Shown one piece after another: positions 20,897 through 31,389 of a stretch of 64,000 nucleotides of DNA. This DNA comes from Rhizomys pruinosus. Its lineage: Eukaryota > Chordata > Mammalia > Rodentia > Spalacidae. Location of the stretch: the NCBI GenBank assembly GCA_009823505.1, contig VZQC01006709.1:582366-646365 (forward strand), written 5' to 3'. Position 1 is the stretch's first letter. Every line of letters begins with the position of its first letter. Below the pieces are notes generated by a model that searched no databases, was not told the DNA's origin, and saw only the letters and a list, made by a program, of their open reading frames with translations. A program made the translations under genes and the position numbers.

Positions 20897-21235
20897 TTAG
20901 CCAGACTTGGGGACACACATGTCTAATCCCAGCATTCAGGAGGCTAGAGCAGGAAGATCACAAGTTCAAGGTCAATCAGGTTCCCATAAGAAGTGAGTCC
21001 CAGCCGGGAGTGGTGCTGTACACCTTTAATCCTAGCACTTGGGAGGCAGAGGCAGGCGGATCTCTGTGAGTTCAAGGCCAGCCTGGTCTACAGAGCAAGT
21101 TCCAGGCCGGCTGGGGCTACAGGGAGACTCTGTCTTGAAAAGACAGGAAAAAAAACAAAAAAAAAAAAAAAAGAAGTGAGTCCCAAGCCAGACTGGGTTA
21201 CATAGTAAAACTGTGTCTGGAAACAAAAAGAAAAG
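20897..21235 (+). repeat. Old B1 split by a younger B1
   Basis: The left part at 20897-21002 and right part at 21174-21235 ('agccagactgggttacatag') rejoin across the young insertion. Confidence 0.8.
21003..21173 (+). repeat. Young B1 with target-site duplication
   Basis: Starts gccgggagtggtgctgtaca. Flanked by a perfect 12-bp duplication aagtgagtccca (20991-21002 and 21174-21185). Confidence 0.96.
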
Positions 21236-21565
21236 GGGAAATTCAAATATAGTCTATAATGTGGAGGGGACTTCAGGACATTATAATAATGTCAGCCAGA
21301 GAACAACACTACTGCATGATGCCATTTTAACAAAGTTCCCAGAATAGTCAGATAGAGACCAAAAGGAGAATGTGGCTGCCAGGGCCTGGGGGGGGGGGTA
21401 GGGTGAAGAATGGAGGGATGCCGTGTCACAGTGTGTAGAGTTTCAGTTCTTCGAGGTGAAAAGTTCCAGAGATCTGTTATACATCCAGGTGCATGTGGTT
21501 AACAGTACCGTATTGTACACTTAGGAATGGAGCACTGTAGTAAATTCACTGTTGTGTAACTTTTG

Positions 21566-21641
21566 TTTGTGTGATGCTGGGGATTGAACTCAAATCCTCA
21601 TCTATGTTAGGCAAATGCCCTGCCACTAAGCTTCATCCCCA

Positions 21642-21645
<4 letters not shown>
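21566..21645 (-). repeat. ID-type SINE, diverged
   Basis: Reverse: 'tgatgctggggattgaactc' to 'cactaagcttcatccccagc'. Confidence 0.7.

Positions 21646-21687
<42 letters not shown>
21645..21687. repeat. (AT)n microsatellite
   Basis: About 21 pure AT units. Confidence 0.95.
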
Positions 21688-21689
<2 letters not shown>

Positions 21690-21707
21690 AAAAGAGAAAA
21701 GTCTTGC

Positions 21708-21855
21708 AGGGCATGGTGATGCATACCTTCAGTCCCAACACTCAGGAGGCAGAAGCAGGTGGATCTCTGTGAGTTCAAGGCCAGCCTGGTCTATATAGTG
21801 AGTTCCAGGCCAGCTGGAGCTACAGGGAAACCCTGTCTCAAAAAGACCAGATTTA
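21708..21855 (+). repeat. B1
   Basis: 'cagggcatggtgatgcatac' to 'ccctgtctcaaaaagacc'. Confidence 0.9.
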
Positions 21856-21871
21856 ATTAATTAAAAGTCTT

Positions 21872-22092
21872 GGGACTAGAGAAATGGCTCAGCGGTTAAG
21901 AGCATTGGCTGTTCTTGCAGAAGACCCGGGTTCAAATTCCAGCACCCACATGGCCTCTAACAAGCATCTGTAACTCCAGTTCTAGGGGATCCAATGCCCT
22001 CTTATTTCCTCTGTGCCCACTGCACAACACAGGTCCACTTACCCACATGCAGGCATAACACTCATACACATAAAATAAAAAAAATAAAAATA
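21872..22092 (+). repeat. B3 SINE
   Basis: gggactagagaaatggctca head, 'cagttctaggggatccaatg', AATAAAA tail running directly into the next B1. Confidence 0.88.
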
Positions 22093-22270
22093 GCTGGGCG
22101 TGGTGGCAAACGCCTTTAATCCTAGCACTTGGGAGGCAGAGACAGGCGGATCTTTGTGAGTTCAAGGCCAACCTGGTCTACAGAGCGAGTTCCAGGACAG
22201 CTGGGACTAAAGGGAGACCCTATCTCGAAAAGTCCAAAAAATAAAATTTAAAAATTAAAAATAAATAAAT
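22093..22270 (+). repeat. B1
   Basis: 'agctgggcgtggtggcaaac' to A/T-rich tail with AAAT units. First of three tandem B1s. Confidence 0.92.
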
Positions 22271-22271
22271 A

Positions 22272-22435
22272 AAAGCCTCAAGCCAGGCATGGTGGTACAT
22301 GCCTTTAACCCCAGCACTCAGAAGGCAGAAGCAAGCAGATCTCTGTGAGATCAAGGCCAGCCTGGTCAACATAGCAATTTCTTAGGCTACCTGGAGTTAC
22401 ATAGTACAACTCTGTCCATAAATTAACAAGTAAAC
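22272..22435 (+). repeat. B1
   Basis: 'agccaggcatggtggtacat', with a diverged right part (ggctacctggagttacatag). Confidence 0.88.
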
Positions 22436-22600
22436 CAAGCGTGGTAGCACACACATTTAATCCCAGCACTCAGGAGGCAGAGGCAGGCAGATCTCTGTGA
22501 GTTCAAGGCCAGCCTGGTCTACATAGCAAGTTCCAGGCCAGCTGGGGCTACAGGGAGACCTTGTCTCAAAAAGACAAAAAAAAAAAAAATTAACAGTAAA
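22436..22600 (+). repeat. B1
   Basis: 'caagcgtggtagcacacaca' to 'ccttgtctcaaaaagac', A tail. Confidence 0.9.
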
Positions 22601-24294
22601 TGAAAAAATATCTCATTAAGGAGCACAGGACTTAGAGCATTCATCCATCAGCTACGTCCATCACTAGTTGAGAGTTCCACACTCCAAGGGCCAGTGAACA
22701 CTCCTTACCTTCCCACATATATCCCCCATAGTGATACATAAAGCCATAGCACACAGGGACAGGGTCTGATGTCACCTCAAGATGGTGGAGGCCATGAGCC
22801 AGGCTCAGACTGCATCTGCCATCTCAGCTTGCAGTGTGTTTCCTCGACTGTACAAGAGGGATGAAGGTAACCCTCTAATGGAACGGCCACCGCTCAGCAG
22901 GAGCTGCACGGGTAAATAGGCAGCGAGTGAGCTAGAAGGAGCCGTCACTCCCGGCCAGTGATCAGGCCCTGTTTCTAGGAGCTGCTTTTCAGTGTTTCTC
23001 CCCACCATGCCCTGGGGGACCCCAGTGCTAAGGTAAACTACATTCCAAATGCTGGAGAGGCCTGTTCTGGGTACAGAGGACCCTCCTCTCAGAGTTGCCA
23101 CAGTGACTGTGCCCAACCCTATAGGAACAAGGATATCCCCCAATCATGGTCTGCATAAACTTGGGAGACAGTGACATGACAGAGAGGGCCTGGGGCTAGG
23201 CTGTGAGCCATTGGGCCCCTCCTGTCCCTGTGCTCTGCCCTCAGGGAGGGATTCCTGGCCTGCCCCACGTCTGCAGGCCTCTACAGACTGATCCGGAAGT
23301 CCACACCGGGCCTGCAGTTGGCTCTCCTCTCCTTCATATTTTTAAAAGTCAGTAAACGTCCCCTAGCCCCAAATGTGAGGATAGCAACAGTGACTCTGAC
23401 TCTCTGAGGTTCCAAGTGTCCCTCCCAGCTTACAGACACTGTCCCAGATGAGTGAAGGAAGCACAGGCCACTGTCCAGGCTGGCCCCGCCAGCATGACGT
23501 CACTATCCACAGTGCAGACGTGGCTTTTCCTGGTTGTGTTTCCTGCTCCAAGAGCAGTTTGAAAAAAGCTCCTCTGGAGTCTGGGAAGGAGTATGTATGC
23601 CCATGATATTAACAGGGGTTACAGCTGGCTGCCGGCCTTAGAGTTGCTATTTTCCTCTTCTGAGTTTTCCAGTGGGTACCTTCTATTTAATTTTTTAGTG
23701 TCAGAGAAAAAAAATGAGAGTTTTTTAAGTAAGCAATTTAAAAGACCGCTCAGTTGCCTTCAGCACCTCTCTGGGCCTGTGCTTTTTGTCTTTAACCTGC
23801 TTCTCTCTGCGGCTTCTGCTCGGCTGCCAGTGCTCTGCCTTTGACCCCTGTCTTTCAGCCCTGGAAACTTTGAGCTAATTGCTGTTGCTCACGCAAAACT
23901 CAACCAGTCTCCTTAGATGTTTCTCTGTTTTTCCTTCTTCCCAGGAATACTTATCCTCAGAATTTGTTTTCTCAAACTCAGAAACTGATCCCTGCTATCA
24001 ATCCCAGAAGCGTACAACCTGAGGCTAATCCCCAGGAAACCGTCGGACAGACCCTAACTGCCTAACTGAGGGACAGGCTGAAAAATCACTGCCTGTACTT
24101 GTCCCAAATGTCAACAGCATGGCCTGGAGACAGGACAGCTACAGGCAGCGAACCAAGCTATTGTTTTACATAAAGGGCATTCCTGGGACCGTTGGTGGCA
24201 TCTAATCAGAATTAGATAACTATGTCGAAATGGATCAGTTTCCTGACCACAGAAAATGAACTGCAGTTATGCTTAGAATAACCTTTTCTTTCTT
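22601..24294. other. Repeat-poor island, 1.7 kb
   Basis: The longest stretch here without a clear SINE, LINE or LTR. A weak MIR-like 'tttcctcgactgtacaagag' lies at about 22838-22862. The open frames at 22805-23143 (minus) and 23593-23844 (plus) show no recognised domain. I see no gene I can support. Confidence 0.5.
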
Positions 24295-24309
24295 AAGAAT
24301 TACACACTA

Positions 24310-24464
24310 TGCCGGGTGTGGTGGTGCACGCCTTTAATCCCAGCACTTGGGAGGCAGAGGCAGGCGGATCTTTGTGAGTTTAAGGCCAGCCTGGTCTACA
24401 GAGCGAGTTCCAGGACAGCTGGGGCTACAGGGAGACCTTGTCTTGAAAAGACCAAAAAAANNNN

Positions 24465-24491
<27 letters not shown>
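24310..24491 (+). repeat. Young B1 with target-site duplication and assembly gap in its tail
   Basis: Starts gccgggtgtggtggtgcacg. Long A tail interrupted by nnnn (24461-24464). Flanked by aagaattaca (24295-24304 and 24492-24501). Confidence 0.95.
24461..24464. other. Assembly gap (4 N)
   Basis: Four undetermined bases within a B1 poly-A tail. The tail length is therefore unreliable. Confidence 1.
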
Positions 24492-24495
<4 letters not shown>

Positions 24496-24827
24496 ATTAC
24501 AGACTAAAGCTTTTGCAGCAGAGCAGAGTCAAGGGCACTATATCTGCAATTTACTCTCATTTGATTTCAAAAAGTATACATATATACAAGTATAAATAAA
24601 ACAACAATGCACATGTGATAAAATGCTAATATTTGGGGACTCTGGGTGAAAAGTATGAAAAACATTTTTGTTCCATTCGTGCTTTTCTGGGAGTGTCTTT
24701 GATTTGGACCCTTAGATTGCTGATGATAACATAAAGGACTGGCTTCCTTGACCTTGAATTGTGTCTTCATCCTGGTTTGACTCCTATACAGACGTTGAGC
24801 AGAAAGACCAAACTCTTCATAAGAAGC

Positions 24828-24930
24828 TGCTTTATTTTGTTTGAGATGGGGGGGAGGGAGGTTACTATGTAGCCGAGGCTGGCCTCAAACCTGCACTCCC
24901 CCTGCCTCTGCTACCCAGTGCTGAACTATG
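24828..24930 (-). repeat. B1, old
   Basis: Reverse: 'gtttgagatgggggggaggg', 'tatgtagccgaggctggcct', 'cagtgctgaactatgg'. Confidence 0.65.
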
Positions 24931-24954
24931 GGCCGCACCAGTATCCTCAGATTA

Positions 24955-25090
24955 CAGTCAGCTTTTGAGGTTAGTATTAATTACTATCTCCAATTTATAC
25001 ACAAAGAAACCAAAGCACAGAGAAACAAACTCACTTACCGAAGGTCACAGCCGCTCTTCAGTGGCAATGCCACAATGACCCCTAAATCTT
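24955..25090 (-). repeat. MIR SINE, reverse
   Basis: 'ctatctccaatttatacaca aagaaacc' followed by 'cttaccgaaggtcacagccg' and 'agtggcaatgcc'. This is the reversed order of the MIR core ('ccattttacagatgaggaaa ... aaggtcacacagct'). Confidence 0.75.
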
Positions 25091-25184
25091 CAGCGTCACA
25101 CACTGACCCACCGGGCATTGGTGCGACTTCCTGGCAGCTTCTCTGTGATTAAAGTTCTTCTTTTGCTTCTCCTTTCCTGAAGCA

Positions 25185-25400
25185 AAAACCAGGCAAAGCC
25201 AGGCTGCCTGACACAGCGACCACTAGCTACACAAGGTCCTCAAGCCTAAGTAGTAAAATTTAAAATTCACTCCCCTAGTTGCTTTAGACAGATTTTAATT
25301 CCTCAACAGCCTCCTACAGCTAATGGTACAACGTAGATCGAACATTTACACCATTGCAAAAAGTTCTGTTGGACAGTGCTCTTTTGAAAATTTTTATATA
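25185..25400. mobile_element. Possible hAT-Charlie/MER remnant
   Basis: 'cgaccactagctacacaagg' and 'tgttggacagtgctctt' resemble the ends of an old mammalian hAT-type MER element. Family and orientation are uncertain. Confidence 0.35.
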
Positions 25401-26125
25401 CATGTACCACCCAAATTAGCGTTTCAGTCCAAGTTATAAATGTTAACTAGAATTCCCAATCTATAAAATTATCTTTTGCACTTTTCTCCTTTTGTCAAGC
25501 AGAAATTAAAATTTTTAGAGTTGGAGAGAGACACCTACAGGCATTACCTGGAATTACAACCTAGCACAACAGGACACTGACCTTTGGGACCCTCCAGTCA
25601 TCAACAGCCACCTGTGAGGTCCTAAGTGAGCTGAACATGTGACAGAAACTCCCATGCCGGGGAAAGGATGAGGCAAGGCTCACCAGGAGGAGAAATTGAG
25701 CCCAAGAATGCATCTACCAGCAGTCTGAGCCCTCCCAGTGGCATATCCTCAGGGCTGTCACAGCATAGAGCACCGAGATCCATTGTGAATGTCAGCTACT
25801 TTGGTGAATAAACAACTAGTGAACTGACTGATTCATTCTGGGAATTCTGGAACTCGACCACTGAGTATTTTCTTGTCTTTGTTTCTCAACTGGACGAGTC
25901 TCTTATGTTAAGATATCCATGCAGAAACTAGATTTACTGTTTCTGGCAACTTAGCTGGCATAAAAATGAATCCGTGGACTTTTGAGCTTTATGGAATCAA
26001 GAATAGAAGACATCGAGACCTCTGGGCCTCTGGTGAAGCAGGCAAAGACATTCCTGTTTTTCTCCTTTGGCTCTAGGTTATAGGGATGAAAGATGGCTTG
26101 CATGATTAGCAGATGGACCCGATCC
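25401..26125. other. Unassigned stretch
   Basis: No gene or repeat recognised. Confidence 0.4.
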
Positions 26126-26127
26126 TG

Positions 26128-26275
26128 AATTATTCATTGATCCACTCAGTTCACAAATACTTATCAGGCCTCTCAGTATCCAGGGGCAGTGGGATGAAAA
26201 GAGCAGGAAGCTGCTTTTCAGAGTCCTGAACATGGTTGGGAGGACAGAGAGCAGTAATCTACAAAGAGGAATAGA
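26128..26275 (-). mobile_element. L2 3'-end remnant
   Basis: Reverse L2-like order: 'tcagttcacaaatacttatc', 'ctctcagtatccaggggcag', 'ggttgggaggacagagagca'. Confidence 0.6.
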
Positions 26276-26373
26276 TTCATGAAGGTTGATCCAGGCTTGG
26301 CTTCTGTATTAATCAAGACTTTCTGCCACTGGGACAAAAATGCCTGAAAATAATAACTTAAAAGGAGGAAGAT

Positions 26374-26640
26374 GCGGGGCTGGAGAGATGGCCTAGCAGT
26401 TAAGAGCGCCGACCGCTCTTACAGAGGACCCAGGTTCGATCCCCAGCACCCACATGACGGCTGAGAACCGTCTGAAACTCCAATTCTGAGAGAACTCCAG
26501 TTCCAGGGGAATCCGACGCCCTCTTCTGACCTCCATGGCATTGCACAACACGGGTGCACAGACCTGCATGCAGACAGTACATTCATACACATACAGAAAG
26601 AAACAAAATTAATTTAAAAAATTAAAAAAAAAAAAAAAAG
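26374..26640 (+). repeat. Young B3-like SINE with 17-bp duplication
   Basis: Head gcggggctggagagatggcc, duplicated block at about 26480-26510. Flanked by aaaggaggaagat (about 26361-26373 and 26637-26650). Confidence 0.94.
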
Positions 26641-26649
26641 GAGGAAGAT

Positions 26650-26812
26650 ACCGGGTGTGGTGGTGCATGCCTTTAATCCTAGCACTCAGGAGGCAGAGGC
26701 AGGCGGATCTCTGTGAGTTCAAGGCCAGCCTGATCTACAGAGTGAGCTCCAGGCCAGCTGGGACTTAAAGGGAGACCCTGTCTCAAAAATACCAAAAAAA
26801 AGGGGGGGGCGG
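26650..26812 (+). repeat. B1
   Basis: Starts accgggtgtggtggtgcatg and ends in A then G runs. Inserted at the duplicated target of the neighbouring SINE. Confidence 0.92.
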
Positions 26813-27144
26813 AGGAAGAATTTATTTTGGTTCATGGTTTGGTCTGTGGTTGTTTGGCTGCATTACTTTCAGCCCAAGGTAAAGCTGAGCATCACAGAGG
26901 AGGAGGCTGTTGGCTCCTTGGTAGCCAGGAGACAGATGAAGGGACAAGGGACCAGGTGTAACCTTTGAAGACATGCCCCCTGGTGACCTGTTTGCTCCAG
27001 CTAGGGCCCCCTCCTAAACTTTCCACCACTTCCCAAAATAGGGCCACCAGTTGAGGACCAAGCATTCTGTATGTGAGTCTGCCAAGAATATCTGACATTA
27101 AGACCATGACAGGTAAGAAAGAAAAGTAGGAAAATGAGTTTAAA

Positions 27145-27312
27145 CATGAAGTCATTTTGTTTTGTTATTTTGCTTTGTGACAGGATCTAATTGTGTAGCC
27201 CTGGTTGGCCTGGAACTTGTTATAAAGACCAGGCTGGCCTCAAATTCACTAAGATCTTCCTGCCTCTCCCAAGTGTTAAGATTAAAGGTTTGCACTACCA
27301 CCCCTGGCTGCT
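27145..27312 (-). repeat. B1, diverged
   Basis: Reverse: 'gctttgtgacaggatctaat' to 'ttgcactaccacccctggct'. Confidence 0.8.
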
Positions 27313-27440
27313 TTGAGGTTTTTGTTTTGTTTTTTGACACAGGATCCCTATGTAGTCCAAACTAACCTTAGACTGGTGATCCTCCTGCCTCAGCCTCTGG
27401 AGTACTAGAATTACAGTTGTGGACTACCATGTCTGATTTA
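27313..27440 (-). repeat. B1/proto-B1, old
   Basis: Reverse: 'tttttgacacaggatcccta', 'ctcctgcctcagcctctgga', 'gactaccatgtctg'. Lies head-to-tail with the previous copy. Confidence 0.65.
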
Positions 27441-27860
27441 AATGGAAATCTTGACTTTGAAGAGGGGTAGGGTCAGAGTACATACCATGCACTTGGCCCT
27501 GCCTGGGAGCAGACACATTATATTGGCCATAACACTGAAGAAAGGGGAAGAGGACATCAATGAAGATACCCCCAGAGCTGGGGAGGTAGCCTGTGTCTCT
27601 AGGGACTCTTCTGAACCTGAGGTCCAAAATCTCCCAGTGCTGGGAGATTTTGACTACTGAATACAAACCTCAACTTTGAAGAAACTGTTGTATAGAGAAG
27701 GAAGCAATCCCTGGGGGCAGGGGAGGACCCCACAGTTACTAAGGTGATGTTCCCTGGGACAAGCAGCTGGTCAACAAGACTGAGTTAGGGCTGGATCCAT
27801 GAGTTGGTGAGCTAAGCATGCTTCAGGCCACCTGTCCAGCACTGAAGATGTCTCAGGCTC
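27441..27860. other. Unassigned stretch with perfect short palindrome
   Basis: No gene recognised. Contains a perfect 13-bp-arm hairpin at 27625-27652. Confidence 0.5.
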
Positions 27861-28422
27861 TGCATAAACCCATGTGAGCCCCCTCCTAGCTTCGGATATG
27901 ACTAAGACAAAAAGGCCTCAGAAACACTATAGGAAAAAAGTAGCAAATGAATTGAGCGGGCTCTTCCTGCAAAGGATAACCTGATGGCCAGTAAATTTAG
28001 GAAAAGATGCTCAACATCGACAGTCACAGGGAAATGCAAATTAAAACTATAATACATTGTGAGCACACACTAGCATGGCTAAAATTAAACATCTGAACAC
28101 ATCAAGAATCAGGAGGGATGTAGAACAGGCTAATTCATAAGCTGCTTGTGGGAGTATAAATTGGTACAAGGATGTTGGAAAACCATTTGGCAGATTCTTC
28201 TAAAATTAAACATATGCTTACCACATGACCAGGCAGTTCCACTCCTGGTTATGTACCTCAGAAGAAACGAGTGCTTGGGCAAGCCAAAACACATGTGCAA
28301 AGACATGTATCATGGTTTAACTGATAACAGCCAAAACTAAGTACAAGCCAAATGGCAGTCCACGAAGGAATGGACGAGGAGTATATTGTGGTATGCGGCA
28401 CAAGAAAAATCAATGAATTGAT

Positions 28423-28444
28423 CTTCACACACACACACACACAC
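28423..28444. repeat. (CA)n
   Basis: Short CA run next to the B1 at 28480. Confidence 0.9.
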
Positions 28445-28479
28445 AAAAGCCTCAAAAAAAAAATCTTAGAAACACAGTG

Positions 28480-28755
28480 TTAGCCAGCCGTGGTGGCCCA
28501 CGCCTTTAATCCCAGCACTAGGGAGGCAGAGCCAGGCAGATCTCTGTGAGTTCAAGGCCAGCCTGGTCTACAGAGTTCCAGGCCAGCTGGGACTAAAACA
28601 GAGACCCTGTCTCATAAATACCAAAAGAAAAGAAAAGAAAAGAAAAGAAAAGAAAAGAAAAGAAAAGAAAAGAAAAGAAAAGAAAAGAAAAGAAAAGAAA
28701 AGAAAAAAAGAAAAGAAAAGAAAAAAAGAAAAGAAAAGAAAAGAAAAAGAAATGC
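28480..28755 (+). repeat. B1 with long (AAAAG)n tail
   Basis: B1 body to about 28620. Its A tail has become an AAAAG pentanucleotide array of about 130 bp with a few AAAAAAG interruptions. Confidence 0.94.
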
Positions 28756-28779
28756 AGTGTTGAGCAAAAGAAGTCACAC

Positions 28780-28865
28780 GGGGCAAGGGATACAGTTTAG
28801 CGGCAAAGCACTTGCCTAGCATGTCTCTGACCCTGAATTTGATGCCCGGCAGTGAGAAGAAGAAA
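28780..28865 (+). repeat. ID-type SINE
   Basis: 'gcaagggatacagtttagcg', 'aagcacttgcctagcatgtc', degraded B box 'gaatttgatgcccggc'. Confidence 0.7.
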
Positions 28866-28952
28866 ATAAAGGAGTTGGGAGGGAAGAATTGAGGGAGGGG
28901 GTTACAAAAGAGCCTCTGCGCCTGAATTTACATGAAGCTCAAGAACAGGCAA

Positions 28953-29121
28953 GAGCCAGGCGTGGTGGCACAGCCTTTGATCCCAGCACTAGGGAGGCAG
29001 AGGCAAGTGGATGTCTGTGAGTTCAAGGCCAGCCTGGTCTACAAAAGTGAGTTCCAGGACAGCTGTAACTATAGGGAGATCCTGTCTCAAAAAAAAAAAA
29101 AAAAGAAGAAGAAGAAAAAAA
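28953..29121 (+). repeat. B1 with target-site duplication
   Basis: Starts gagccaggcgtggtggcaca, with an A tail containing GAA units. Flanked by aagaacaggcaa (28940-28951 and 29122-29133). Confidence 0.94.
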
Positions 29122-29599
29122 AAAGAACAGGCAAAACTCTGGAGGACATTATAGTAAGTGACATAAGGCAATTACAGAAAGACAAAAATACTTCATGCTG
29201 TCACTTACATATGGAAGCTTAAATCAGTCTCATTGGAGTACAGACTACAACAGTGGCTATGTGAGCCTGGGAAGGGGAGGGGTGGGACAACAGATCGAAG
29301 ATGGTAACTGGATACAGGGATGTAGCTGGACAACTTCTCACGTTCTATCACACAGTGAAGTAACTAAGGTTGACATTAGCTGAATATTTCAAAATAACCA
29401 GTAGAGCAAGAAAACTTGGAATATCTCGGACACAAATAAATAATAAAGTTTCCAGATGATGAATCTATCAACCACTGTGATCTGAGTGTTCCTCACTCTA
29501 GTCCTGTATTGAAAACCCACAGTGTACCCCAGAAAAATGCACAATTATTATGTGTCAATCAAAAAATTTTAAACATATGTTTTAATGTTTTAAAGAAAA

Positions 29600-29830
29600 A
29601 AAATAAGACTAGAGGGACAAATGATGAGTGTTTGTTGGGCAGGAGGAGGTGGGGTCTGCAGGAAAGGGCCTGCGGGAGCTTCCTGGAATGAAGGAAATGT
29701 TCTCTGCCTTAATCTGGGTGGTAACACGGGGCTAATCATAGGTAAAAAGTCATTGAGTTACTCACTTAAAATTTGTACTTTATACCACATGAAGATTATG
29801 ACTCAAAAAAACGGGTTTATTATAAACCTG
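29600..29830 (+). mobile_element. Second L1-type 3'UTR remnant
   Basis: 'gagcttcctggaatgaagga aatgttct', 'gttactcacttaaaatttgt', 'gaagattatgactcaa' resemble another mammalian L1 3'UTR end. Confidence 0.55.
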
Positions 29831-29859
29831 GTCAAAAGCCTCAGAAGATCATGGAGTCT

Positions 29860-30432
29860 AAGGGGAAATCTACAGCTGCTGTTCTGCTAAATGGACCTGT
29901 TGTCAAACTGCTTTCTAAACATTTATGGTTATGCCTATAGATTGGTGTTATTCTCAACCTTGACCACAGAAGCTTCTTTCTTGGTCAGCAGTTAACACAG
30001 AGACTCCTAATTGTCAAAGTGCTGAGAATAAGGACTGTTGAGTGCTCAGGCTTAAATGGGACACTTATATCAATCCCTCCACCACCAATCCCACACACAC
30101 AGGGCTCAGGGAACGTCTCAGAAGAGGGGAAGCAACAAACGTAAGAGCCAGATGAAGAGGAAGAGTGCAGTGACCTGACACGGCCATTGCATTCATGAAG
30201 TCACTGTGGTGACCTGCCCAAGGTCAAGTCAACAAGATCAGTCAACATCCCAGCAAGCAGCACTAACTGAACTCAGCATGTTCCAAAAGTAAATAGATAA
30301 AAAGACAGGGAGGTAGAAAGGAGACATGTTAGGGAGTGTCCAGGGGGACGGGAAGAGGAGTCGAGGTGGGGTATGATCAAGATATGCTGTTTACATGAAT
30401 GGAATGTCAAAGAATACATAAAAGATTTTTTT
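29860..30432 (+). mobile_element. Rodent L1 3'UTR (Lx-type), plus
   Basis: Blocks 'gcagttaacacagagactcc', 'aaagtgctgagaataagga', 'gtaagagccagatgaagagg' and the end 'atggaatgtcaaagaataca taaa'. The same blocks occur inverted at 13935-15040. Confidence 0.75.
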
Positions 30433-30436
30433 AACT

Positions 30437-30650
30437 TTTAAAGTTTTTTTTTTTAATGTGTATGAACGTACTATCTGCACGTAGGATGGTGCGCCTGTCT
30501 TGCAATGCTGCGGAGGTCAGAAGAGGGTGTTGGATTCCCCTAGAACTAAAGACAGTTCTTAGCCACCATGTGGGTGCTGGGAATCGAACCCCAGTCCTCT
30601 GCAAGAGCAGTTGGTGCTCTTAACCGCTGAGCCAACTCTCCATCCCTGAA
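30437..30650 (-). repeat. B3-like SINE, no 17-bp duplication
   Basis: Reverse, T-rich start, end 'ccaactctccatccct'. Inserted in the A-rich tail of the rodent L1 copy ('aaaagatttttttaa'/'aaaagatatttttttaa'). Confidence 0.9.
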
Positions 30651-30677
30651 AAGATATTTTTTTAAAGAGTAAGAACA

Positions 30678-30830
30678 GAGAGGCATGGAAGCCCACGCCT
30701 TTAATCCCAGCACTTGAGAGGCAGAAGCAGGTGTTTTGTCTGTGAGTTCAGGGCCAGCCTGGTTTACATAGCAAGTTCCAGGCTTGCCAAAGTTAAATCA
30801 TGAGATCTTGTCACAAAAAGCAAAACAGAA
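30678..30830 (+). repeat. B1, diverged
   Basis: 'agaggcatggaagcccacgc' to 'gagatcttgtcacaaaaagc'. Confidence 0.85.
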
Positions 30831-31389
30831 AGAGTTTGAACAAACAAGTCTTGGGTGCCACACTTGAGAGAGACATGTCTGAAATATGTAATCCTTCCTG
30901 TGGCCCAGTGAGTGCAACCATCTGAGAATTCATTGTCAGAGCCTAACAGCCTAAAACACTCCCTGGGCTTTTGATAGTACCTTGACTGCTTCCTCCCAGC
31001 CAAGGACCTCGTGACCTCTTAGCACTTCACTCCTGAGTTGTCCTCTAAAGCCTCCAGCAGCACAAGGAGCCAAGCAGGTGAGCTGTCTCCTAGTGTGGGA
31101 AGCCACACTGCTCCGACGCAAAGGGAGGGCCCTGCTGGTCCTTAAACACGGGGGCCCTAAGTACACCTGTCACATAGTTGGATTGTGACCAGAGAAGGGA
31201 GAAGACCATGAAGAAAGGTCTGTAGTCATAATGAGTCTAACTGAAGAGGAACGTTCTGACCATGATGCTTCCCAGCCATACACCGGGAGCTTCCAGCTCC
31301 ACCTCTGTGTGGCCCTATTCCTGGGGAGACATGAGAAAAGATCTACTCACCCCAGATAGGGAACTGAAGACAGACCTCCAATGTCCAAC
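30831..31389. other. Unassigned stretch
   Basis: No repeat or gene recognised. Confidence 0.4.

Larger units (their letters stand above)
20131..21562 (+). mobile_element. Old L1 ORF2 3' end and 3'UTR, split by an LTR and B1s
   Basis: Colinear pieces of an L1M-type element: 20131-20222 ('tatggaaaacagtcatggag'), 20564-20719 ('catccaccaacagatgaatg'), then the 3'UTR at 21236-21562 ('ctgccagggcctgggg', 'tattgtacacttaggaatgg'). The gaps are the MaLR LTR at 20223 and the B1s at 20720-21235. Confidence 0.75.
26290..27115 (-). mobile_element. MaLR LTR, reverse, interrupted by B3-like SINE and B1
   Basis: The left piece at 26300-26373 ('tctgccactgggacaaaaat', 'aataacttaaaaggaggaag') and right piece at 26804-27115 ('gaatttattttggttcatgg', 'acctgtttgctccagctagg', 'ccaccacttcccaaaatagg') rejoin. 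The 11-bp motif ggaggaagatR recurs at each junction. Confidence 0.75.
27870..29590 (+). mobile_element. Old L1M-type 3' end, interrupted
   Basis: ORF2 C-terminal region at about 27930-28422 ('gggaaatgcaaattaaaact', 'ttggaaaaccatttggcaga'). After SINE and satellite insertions, the final coding and 3'UTR part at 29136-29590 follows ('ggaggacattatagtaagtg', 'tgcacaattattatgtgtca' at the end). All frames are broken. Confidence 0.78.

Noticed and set aside
22805..23143. 112-codon minus-strand frame in the repeat-poor island
   Set aside because: No domain, no convincing splice sites or start context, and low-complexity stretches. Length alone is not enough.
28568..28822. Phe/Leu/Ser-rich membrane-like frame
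   Set aside because: Translation of the reversed (AAAAG)n array in a B1 tail.
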